From: Funneliformis mosseae
Lineage: Eukaryota; Glomeromycota; Glomeromycetes; Glomerales; Glomeraceae
Length of the DNA: 14,908 nt
Assembly: GCA_910592005.1 (NCBI GenBank)
Contig: CAJVPP010002423.1
Location: 1-14,908, forward strand
Direction of reading: 5' to 3'
The position numbers and the translations under genes are program-made. Below, piece by piece: positions 7,496 to 14,908 of this stretch (position 1 is the stretch's first letter; each line of letters begins with the position of its first letter). The notes beneath the pieces were generated by a model. It searched no databases, had not been told where the DNA came from, and saw only the letters and a list, made by a program, of their open reading frames with translations.

Positions 7496-8264
7496 AAGTT
7501 ACAAATACCATTTCTTAGAGAAATAAGAATGGTTTTAAGTTTTTTAATAAGATCAGAAATACTATTGGGCGACATTGTAGGCAGCAATAAAGAATAAATA
7601 TAATAAGTTCGCTTTTGTTTCGTCATCGTGTTTATTATTACGTCCTGATACCTCAATAAATCGATAGACTTTGACATAAAAATCGCCTTCTGCGCCATAT
7701 ATACAAGGATAATTTTATTTCATTCCTTTAATTTAATTTTCATAAACAACCTTCTTCTACGTTAATGAATGAGGAATAGAATTAATTTACCTTAAAGGTA
7801 TTTGTTTGTCATAATATACATTACAAATAACATTATCGAGAATCCATGATACTTATGACAATTATAAATTTGATGAAATATGACCAATCATAAGAATTAT
7901 TGGTTTTTAATTGTGTTGCGTCAATAAAGAAATATTAATAAATCAACTTTATATATAACTAAAATTTAATTTATTAATGTTTAATAAACTTCCGGTTCGA
8001 AGAGAACCAACCATCCTAACAAGAAAAACGATTTATTAAATAACCGCGGTCTCATTTCTGATCCTCGGCATAATATTAACACATTATCGTAAGCGTCCTT
8101 AGAAAATGGACCAAGGACCCGTTCCGATTAATACAGACATTTCAGGCCTATCTATGTCTTGCTGTTTATTAGATTATTAGCATAGAATATGCCGTTTATT
8201 ACTCTCCATTTTTTTTGAAAAAAAAATTGATATTATATTTTATAGCGTTGAAATGGCACTGCTG
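7496..8264. other. Mostly non-coding DNA with a GC-richer patch
   Basis: An ATG-started minus-strand frame of 87 codons (7435-7698) matches nothing I know. Near 7882-7901, ACCAAT and ATTGGT form a small inverted repeat. The patch 7981-8150 is GC-richer than its surroundings and holds a minus-strand frame without a start codon (7981-8127, ending FFLLGWLVLFEPEVY-stop). It may be a remnant of a repeated element. The T8-G-A9 run at 8209-8226 sits just before the palindromic array. Confidence 0.4.
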
Positions 8265-8517
8265 TATCCCAAATGCGTTGATGTCCGAAATGCGCATTTG
8301 GGATATCCCAAATGCGAAGATCGTTTGGGATATTCGCTGTCCCCAAATGCGCATTTATCCCAAATGCACATTTCGGACAATATCCCAAATTCACATTTCG
8401 GATATCCAAAATGCGCATTTCAGATAATGTCTCAAATGCTCATTTCGGATATCACAAATGAGCATTTAGGATATTCTAAAAGACCAATTCAGCCTCATCT
8501 CGGACTGTCCTAAATGA
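8265..8517. repeat. Palindromic repeat array, left arm
   Basis: About ten degenerate copies of a unit built from two alternating palindromes, CCAAATGCGCATTTGG and GGATATCC, with a period near 22 bases. Positions 8293-8316 form a perfect 24-base palindrome. Copies are cleanest at the left (8285-8360) and decay toward 8517 (for example CAAATGCTCATTTCGG). Any transcript of either strand could fold into many nested hairpins. Open frames read through the array on both strands (repeats such as NAHLGYPKC or CIPNA) and are by-products of the repeat, not genes. Confidence 0.9.
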
Positions 8518-8645
8518 CCGCAATTTATATGAGTATATTAAATGACAGTCTTGTAATTTAAATTTTATTTATATTTAATATTTATATTTTAAAACTTTAT
8601 TTTTATTTAATTGTAAATAATAATGTAAATAAACTTTTATTAGAA

Positions 8646-8754
8646 TTTGGATATCCGAAATGCGCATTTGGGGCAAGCGAATATCCCAAACGATCTTCGC
8701 ATTTGGGATATCCCAATTCGATTTGGGATATCCAAAATGCGCATTTCGGACATT
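8646..8754. repeat. Palindromic repeat array, right arm (inverted copy of the left arm)
   Basis: Uses the same AAATGCGCATTT and GGATATCC blocks. Its reverse complement reproduces the left arm's order: ATGTCCGAAATGCGCATTT, then TGCGAAGATCGTTTGGGATA, then ATTCGC and CCCCAAATGCGCATTT. One extra internal unit of about 20 bases is present. The arms are separated by an AT-rich spacer (8518-8645), so the whole 8265-8754 block is a large inverted repeat. The flanking TTRATGTCCG is also shared, which suggests that a defined element was duplicated in inverted orientation. Confidence 0.85.
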
Positions 8755-9353
8755 AACATCAAAACAAGTTCGAGAACAGCGTCGATGATATATACTTCTG
8801 GCAGCAGGGAACACGAAAAGCTGCAGAAATATACAATTTAAACAAACCTTCCACTTAAATAATCTGTCTTGAACTTAAATAATTCAAAGAAAAGATATAA
8901 TGATCGTATCAAAAAAAAAATAACAATACTTTACATGTGCAATTTGTCAGTATATTAAAGCAATTCTCTACCTGGATATATTGCTGAGTAAATATCCCGC
9001 TTAAAAGTAGGGATCCTTCGACCGATCGATTTTAACTGAGCCGATTGACTGACCGTTAATCCAGTAATATAATTGAATTATCGCAGGTTAACATCTTTAA
9101 CCTTATCATCAAGTTTTTATTCCGCCCAAATATGATGGATTTTGATCTTTTACTTTAACTATTCTAACTTGGTATTTTTAAACCTTACTAATATTAAAAG
9201 ATTTTATTAATATTAATGTATTTTTTTTAGGCTTACTTCTTGATATTCATTACTTTTTCATTAAATTTTAACTTCATGTTGTTTTATGGTACAGAATTAT
9301 CGAGAACTTTAATTTTTTTAAATTAAAAAATTTAAGTATAATTATATGAATAA
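8755..9353. other. Intergenic DNA, no gene seen
   Basis: AT-rich, with a short GC-richer patch near 9005-9060 (CGACCGATCG, then TTAAC and GTTAA as a loose inverted repeat). No coding or RNA gene signal was recognised. Confidence 0.5.
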
Positions 9354-9447
9354 GGTTGCCAGGCATAACCCAGAGGTTTCGAAAGGCATAGAAACCCGTC
9401 GAAAACCGAAAGTTTTCAACTTTAGCCTAAAATGGGATCTCGCAACC
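9354..9447. mobile_element. Possible 94-bp miniature element with short terminal inverted repeats
   Basis: Begins GGTTGCCAG and ends CTCGCAACC, a 9-base terminal inverted repeat with one mismatch. ATAA lies directly outside each end (9350-9353 and 9448-9451), as expected of a 4-base target duplication. The interior is markedly less AT-rich than its flanks and holds smaller repeats (GGTTTCGAAAGGC, CGTCGAAAACCGAAAG). There is no coding capacity. Short repeats and an AT-only duplication can arise by chance, so genome-wide copies are needed for proof. Confidence 0.45.
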
Positions 9448-12040
9448 ATAAAATGAAATAATCATTTTATCGATACATCTTAAAAGAAATGATGCATGGA
9501 ATGACATCTTAAACACCTTAGGGGATTACAAAGATATTGAAAATTAATTACACTCTATTGTGACAATACATTAATAACTAGTTTTCAAGTTCGTTATCAA
9601 ACTCCTTAAACATTCTTGATTACTCACATACTTCAATAATCAATCAGTCTACCAACTTTACCAAACTCTATAAACTAATTATCGTATGTTATTAAATGAT
9701 CAACTATATCTTCAAGTATTATCGAAATCATTATTAAAAAATATTTCAATTTATATAGTAAACCTATTACTTAAGGATATGAAGGTAAAGTTATTATTTC
9801 AAATATTATTTTACAAATATAATGATCTAAATTCATTTAATTGTTATATAATGGAAAATAAAACCAAACGAAATCAAAAATACTACAGTAAGCAGAGAAA
9901 AGACTATACTTGAGTAAATGTATTTTTTGCAGGACATTAAATTAGCCTGAGCTTTAAAGATTATCAAAAATTATTTAGTCAACCATCTAATTAAAGTAAG
10001 GTTTTATTTCCAAACGTTAAATTATATATTTAATTGTTAGAAAAAAATGATTTAATTACATGTCAGGAATGTCGGAGAATAACTTATTTATTAACTCTGT
10101 TAGTTTTTAATCACTTTCTCTATTCTGTTTAAGTCACTTTGTTGTAATTGCTTTTCGTCTAATCATTATTTAATTTTTCAAGACTGTTTGTTTTAAATTT
10201 CGAACCTATATAGTAGCAAAAAAAAAAATATAATTATACGCAATCTTTTCCGATGCAATTGTACATAAATTGCTTGTATTGCCTAGATAATTTCTTTCGT
10301 CTTATTTTTTTTTTTATCACAATTAGATTAATTTAATAAAGTTTAACAAAGTCAAAATAATAAAAATAAACTTGTATGAATTAAATTGTTAGGTTAATAA
10401 TATATAACGAAATAAATAGTTTGAATTAACTAACTAATTCGCAGCATCTGTTATAAATAAATTTTTTATTCCATTTTTTAGCGTAGTTACTTTCTTTAAT
10501 AAGCTTCGTAACTTGACTTTGACAAGACTTTACCAGCATTACAAAAATTGTCCATTATGTTTGTTTTTTTCAGTTCGGTAAGTGATTAGCTTTATAAACT
10601 AAAAAATATTTAATGAAAATAAAAAATAGAAAAAATCTAAAAAAAAAGAGAATTAGGAAAAATAAATGAGTTTACATTTGTCAAGCAGCGCAACAGCCTG
10701 AATCGTAAGAAATATTCCGATATGATTGTGGGCGAACTCTAATCCCATTTGGAACTCTAAAAATAATTTTGACCGTTTCGACGAATTTCGAGTATTACGA
10801 TTATATCGATTTGTGATATTTCTAAATAATGAATCAAAATTTTCCCAATTAAACCCGGATATAAATCATGATGTAATTCTATTTTGAGGATAATTAAAAT
10901 CACAAAGGTTTTGATGAGCATTCGTCAAAATTTTTGCGGTTATTTGCATTTAATAATAAATTTGGCAGTTAAAACTTGTTTCAACTCCTGTCGTAACCTC
11001 AGGGTTTGACAGTTAACCTTATTGTCTAAAATAAGAAAATAAATTAACAGTCAAAAATAAAATTAAAAAAAAATGGAACTTAAAAAAAAAACGAAAATAA
11101 CAAAGTGAAGTATTAGTTAATAATTAACAAACCAATAGAAAAAAATGAATAATGCAACTAATGAAGTATTTTAATTGTGAGTATTATAAAAGAACCTTAA
11201 AGCAAAATAATAACTAAAGTAAAATAAAGCAAGCCTAGTACTATCATTTGTTCTCAACGTACTTCAACCTCAACTCATACTAATTGAATTTAAAAACAAA
11301 TTTTCCACACACATTCAATACTAAACATCACAAGTGAAGACATCAATGAATTCAAACAATTAAAAAAAAACAAATACGGTAATTTCGAAAAAATATAAAA
11401 GATGAAAACAATAATTATGATGGAAATGATCTTATTAATGGATATAATCTTTATTCGGTAAGAAGAGCGTAAATTTTTGCAATGAAAGATTGTAGGTTAT
11501 TACGAAAGAAATATTTCACAAATATCTCAAAAATTTTAAAATTTGTATAATCTCTTTTTGAAAATAACTTTAAATTGGAACTGCACTCATGTTATTATTT
11601 AATTTGAAACAATTTTCTTAAAGTTATGAGTTACCTTATTTGGAATTAAAGCCAACATGAAATATCTCATAGAAAAAGAATGATAAAAAAGCTTGCAACA
11701 TTTTGTTTAACATTATACATATGTAGAATGCCTTCTCTTTTGCAATCTATATCTTTTTCTTAAAAAACTTTTGTAAATTATTTCTGAAAAAAAATGTTCT
11801 AACCTAATCTGTTTAGATTAAAAAATAAAAATTGATCATTTTTAGCTTAGAAATGATAAAGTCGTCGGCAAAATATCTTGCGACATTTTAGATTCCTGTT
11901 AGTTGAATCGGATTTATTTGTTTTCAATTGAATTTAATTTTGTTTTATATTTCGATTAGATCAATTCGGTCGATATATTTTTATTTTTTTCTGTAATATT
12001 ACTTATTATAAAGGATTTGACGTGATGGTAGTTGTAGGTA
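9448..12040. other. Long AT-rich region without a supported gene
   Basis: Only weak open frames occur. An ATG-started plus frame of 75 codons (9686-9913) is rich in Leu, Ile, Asn and Lys and matches nothing known. A minus-strand frame (10653-10949) starts MQITAKILTN, has one internal TGA (10866-10868) and covers a GC-richer patch, 10680-10860. It could be a broken exon but is also within chance for this composition. A splice-like TTTTTTTCAG and GTAAGTGATTAG pair near 10572 flanks only a few bases. No transposase, kinase or RNA gene motif was found. Confidence 0.4.
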
Positions 12041-12117
12041 ATGGAACGCGTTAATGATCAATTTCAAATCAGTCTAAACCATTTTTGTAATATAACTAGA
12101 AAGGTAAAATACCGATA

Positions 12118-12381
12118 TTGAATTTTGATCAAATAATATCATCGAATATTGAATATCGCGAGAGTCGAGAAAGTGCGCAAGGTCAAACATTTAAGCAATT
12201 CGACGAAAAGTCTAATGAGAAATCTGAAGAAAGATTGAAATACTTAACTTCAAATGTTAATGAATTTGCTAGCGCATGGGATTCGGTTATTGATGATGTA
12301 GAACAAAGACAAGTTTATCATCATCCATTGCATTTAGTCGAGCCAAAGGGGTTCGGGCATATATCTTTGCGCTATTTTTGA
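12118..12381 (+). pseudogene. Unrecognised coding fragment, Glu/Lys/Ser-rich
   Basis: An 87-codon frame, open from about 12100, with less AT-biased codon use than its surroundings and no ATG start. It reads NFDQIISSNIEYRESRESAQ, then a helical, charged stretch (DEKSNEKSEERLKYL, FASAWDSVIDDVEQRQ), and ends HHPLHLVEPKGFGHISLRYF-stop. An ATG at 12041 in another frame (MERVNDQFQISLNHFCNITR) could be an earlier exon or frame-shifted part, since AAG-GTAAAA near 12102 resembles a donor. The end loosely recalls the KGRP-xx-KRY segment after the SWIM finger in MULE/FAR1-type transposase proteins, but that is only an impression. It could be an internal exon, a transposon relic or chance. Confidence 0.25.
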
Positions 12382-13127
12382 ATATCTGATTGAATTACCA
12401 AATAATTTCTTACAGGAAATATTCACAATAACTATAGGATCTACTAAAGCACTTAAATTCATGAAGAGCCTTATTTTATTTAGGAAACCCCCCGTTTCAT
12501 CATCATTTTTAGCATATAATGATAGCGCATCTGAAATTCTTTCTTCATAGAAATTTTACTTGTTTCGTAAAATGTATGTCGTCGATTGGAAGCGACTAGA
12601 CAAAACTAATGACTGGTGTTAATCAATGGAAATCATTTAACAATTTATTAAAATCCGATTATGTAAGAACTGGTCGAAGTACAAGTTGCAAATCCGTGGT
12701 AAATATATTGATGGCAAATTTAAATTGAACTCATAATTGAATTTTCTAACGACTAAAAAACTTATAACATCAGAATTATTGTTTTGCATTGAAAAGTTTT
12801 ATGTTAAGATTTTTAAGAATTTTGATAAGGTTCAAGTATTTAACTTTATATAAAACAAATAAAATTGACGCATGAATCCCGATTTTTACACATTTGATAT
12901 TTTATTTTATTTTATTTTTATTGTTTTTAATTATTAATTATTTTAAATTTTAAAATATATAAATAAAGAATAAAAAGGTTTGTCCAAATACCTAACCAAA
13001 CTTTGAGCAAATATATTTTTGATAATATATATTAATGCACTTAAAAAATTTATTTCACCATTCTTATTATATTATTTAGATTTTTCTATTTTTCAAAGAA
13101 TTTATCATTTCTCTGTAAACAAATATT
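12382..13127. other. Intergenic DNA, no gene seen
   Basis: Contains a short ATTTT microsatellite (12899-12919, four units) and otherwise AT-rich DNA. Patches at 12480-12680 are somewhat GC-richer, but no frame stays open long enough to call. Confidence 0.5.
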
Positions 13128-13491
13128 AATTGGATTGAAGAATATATTCCAAACAAAAATATCAAATAAAACGAATATAAACATTTTCACAATGATCAAG
13201 AAATCGGTCGGTACTTGCAGCTTTGAAAAGTATATTATGCAAATTAAAAAGTTGTTCGTGAGAAAATTAAAATATTTCGATCTGTTTAGTATAAAATCAT
13301 TTATATTTGTCTCATGATTATTTTCATATAAAATTATTCACTTTGGTTGAAAAAAATAAATATGTTCTTTATTAAAGAATATAATATGGATTTTAAAAAA
13401 TTGAAAATCTAAATTAAAAAAAACATTTGTTGGTGATGGCGGTGCAACTCAACTTTATGAATATTAAATCAATTCGCTTGCAAAATTTAAC
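13128..13491 (+). pseudogene. Relic of a TKL kinase N-lobe
   Basis: Starts with NWIEEYIPNKNIK, a TAA at 13167, then NEYKHFHNDQEIG in the same frame. This matches the N-terminal stretch of domain 1 (NWIEESISKK, YYEFEHFSNILEIG). The glycine loop is scrambled by indels (GTCSF-KVYYAN across two frames, with TGA and TAA). After about 150 unmatched bases, GDGGATQLYEY-stop-INSLAKFN at 13432-13491 corresponds to the hinge region YADGGSLRNYL. No catalytic loop or C-lobe is seen downstream. This is an older, more decayed copy of the domain-1 subtype. Confidence 0.65.
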
Positions 13492-14763
13492 ACATTCTAT
13501 AAAGATTATCTTAAAATTAATAACAATATTCTACATAAGTTTATTTAGATTCAATTATTATAAAAATTCATTTTCAGTGATGATTATAATATAATTTAAT
13601 ATCCTTTACTCCAAAAGTCACTCAGCTATAATTTTCCAGTTTCGCATTGCCACAAATTAGGATTTTTGTCAACATTAAATAAATTACCTAAATTTCTCAA
13701 CAGTATGATGCCTTTAAAGAGGCCGACCTATCGATCCTAACATTTTAATAATTATTTGTGGAAATAATCCAAAATGGACTTTCTCTTCTAAAATATCGAT
13801 AAAAAGTATATTTTAAAACGATACCTCAAATAATTATGGAATTATCAATTATTTTCCGTATTTGTGATTTCTTAATACTTCCGCCCTAATAAAATTTGCA
13901 AAATTTTGTTTGCTCGTACAAATGATATTATTTCTGGAATAAAATTTTAGCATAGTTAAAGTTTTCGCGCAAAGTATGTAAAATCTCTTTTGAAATAGTA
14001 AATAGAAAGAAAATTGACAAATTATTTGTATCATACTTTATTAAGCTCTTCTTCAATATTAGGCTACATGTGAATACTCAATGTATCGATGAATTATATA
14101 ATTGATAAAAAAAAGACGAGTTAGTAAAATAATAGGATAAATTATTGTTAAATATAGGTGAATTTTAAGTTTATTTTTTAAATTTGAATAACCGTATCAT
14201 TGTATCCTAGTCATGTCATGTAATCCAACAATCATTAGTTCGTTAATTTTTAGTTTATTGATATTGTTGAAATGAATCTTCAAACATTTTTTCTTATCAA
14301 GTTGATTATGAATGGAACATTCCCCAAAAATTAATTTTTATAAATTTCTAATAAATTTAAAGTTTTTAATTTAAGATTTATTTACTATCCATATTATCTT
14401 TTTTTTAGCAAATCCAAAATTTAGTAATTTGTTAATATTAGATTTATTTTATAAATTCCGTATTGTTTAATATTACTTAAGAAAATATGAAATGGTAAAA
14501 CATAACGATATATATAAAATTAAAATAAACAAAATCTATATAAAATTAATGTCCAACTGCTTAAACCATATTCATATATTATGGAACTAAATATAACAAT
14601 AAAAATTCAAATTTATTAATATATACTGTTTATATTAAATACAAAATATAAATTAAATAACTTACTAGAGAACGATTTAATTCTTCGGTTTGTCCTACTA
14701 AAATATCATTATAATTATTAATACAATTAGTATGTACTGTACAGTATTTAAAACAATAATACA
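13492..14763. other. AT-rich intergenic DNA and 3' flank of the edge kinase
   Basis: No gene is supported. A minus-strand frame of 61 codons (13849-14034) starts with ATG but matches nothing known. TACTGTACAGTA near 14735 is a perfect 12-base palindrome of unknown meaning. The right part would include the 3' untranslated region of the minus-strand kinase that starts beyond the window. Confidence 0.45.
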
Positions 14764-14908
14764 TTAATTAGTCATTACTGCACCTTCAGCCGAAATATTC
14801 TTAATGAAGCTTATTTCAGTTCCCAAAGGCGTTGAATCCTCATTACCTTCATTTTCTATTCCAAAACCCATTTTTTTAAATTCTTCTAATACTATTTTAA
14901 TACTTGGT
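14764..14908 (-). CDS. C-terminal end of a TKL-type protein kinase (partial, cut by window edge)
   Basis: The minus strand enters the window in frame as PSIKIVLEEFKKMGFGIENE and continues with an acidic tail ending AEGAVMTN, with TAA at 14764-14766: 47 residues. PSIKIVLEEF is the last helix of the kinase C-lobe (subdomain XI). Compare QRPTITEILEEFLRM and QRPIIKEVLKKL-LRMGFG in domains 2 and 3, which puts this copy in their subtype. No stop or shift is seen in the visible part, and no intron interrupts the tail, unlike the domain-3 tail. Whether the rest is intact cannot be judged. Ser/Thr or dual specificity is presumed from the family; substrates are unknown. Confidence 0.8.
   Translation of the reverse strand, partial: PSIKIVLEEFKKMGFGIENEGNEDSTPLGTEISFIKNISAEGAVMTN

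Noticed and set aside
7435..7698. ATG-started minus-strand frame of 87 codons
   Set aside because: No family recognised; a frame of this length is expected by chance in a window of this size and composition. Kept only as a remark in the intergenic entry.
7990..8012. GGTTCGAA resembling a tRNA B box
   Set aside because: It is a small hairpin (GGTTC-GAAGA-GAACC); no acceptor stem, anticodon arm or A box fits around it.
8265..8517. CRISPR array
   Set aside because: Repeats are degenerate, palindromic and almost contiguous with no unique spacers, and the window is eukaryotic.
8215..8841. Overlapping open frames on both strands in the palindromic arrays
   Set aside because: They simply translate the repeat unit (NAHLG, IPNA, IWDI), exist in several frames at once and follow from its palindromic, stop-poor sequence.
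9005..9060. Loose inverted repeats around CGACCGATCG and TTAAC/GTTAA as a mobile element
   Set aside because: Pairing is short and imperfect, and no flanking duplication was found.
10560..10590. Microexon between TTTTTTTCAG and GTAAGTGATTAG
   Set aside because: The enclosed segment is only four bases and no adjacent exons were found; chance splice-like words are common in such DNA.
10653..10949. Minus-strand frame with one internal TGA read as a possible broken gene
   Set aside because: Too short, not recognisable and within chance expectation, so it is not called as a feature.

Overview
The window looks like nuclear DNA of an arbuscular mycorrhizal fungus (Glomeromycotina, Rhizophagus-like). 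The reasons are very AT-rich DNA with long A and T runs, short GT-AG introns of about 60-100 bases, tyrosine-kinase-like (TKL) protein kinase copies of the expanded type known from these fungi (motifs such as NSNEWINWIEE, EIGTGRFGKVYRANW, HRDLHSGNVLIH, CWDHEPDNRP), and a bacterial-type RNase III. This assignment rests on remembered family features, not on a database search. No rRNA, tRNA, CRISPR array or bacterial operon signal was seen.

Layout. Bases 1-72 look like the end of a Tc1/mariner-type transposon. A compact MITE-like element follows at 839-976. Bases 1317-4943 hold a decayed plus-strand gene with three tandem kinase domains. Each domain carries frameshifts, stops or deletions, but most splice sites are still readable. 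Bases 6237-7019 (minus strand) hold the one clearly intact gene, a 260-residue intronless RNase III with all catalytic residues and a C-terminal double-stranded-RNA-binding domain. Beyond its leader is a mostly non-coding stretch. It holds two arrays of palindromic 22-base-type repeats (8265-8517 and 8646-8754), the second largely an inverted copy of the first, and then a 94-base element with terminal inverted repeats (9354-9447).

Bases 9448-13127 are AT-rich with only weak open frames; the best is a lysine/glutamate-rich fragment at 12118-12381. A badly decayed kinase N-lobe lies at 13128-13491. At the right edge, 14764-14908 on the minus strand encodes the last 47 residues of another kinase of the kinase-2/3 type, reading in from beyond the window.

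Biologically this is a repeat-rich, birth-and-death kinase neighbourhood with one conserved RNA-processing enzyme embedded in it. The most notable points are the bacterial-type RNase III gene (candidate horizontal transfer), the hairpin-forming palindromic arrays 1.2-1.7 kb from it (possible double-stranded RNA sources, an inference only), and the rare three-kinase architecture preserved as a pseudogene.
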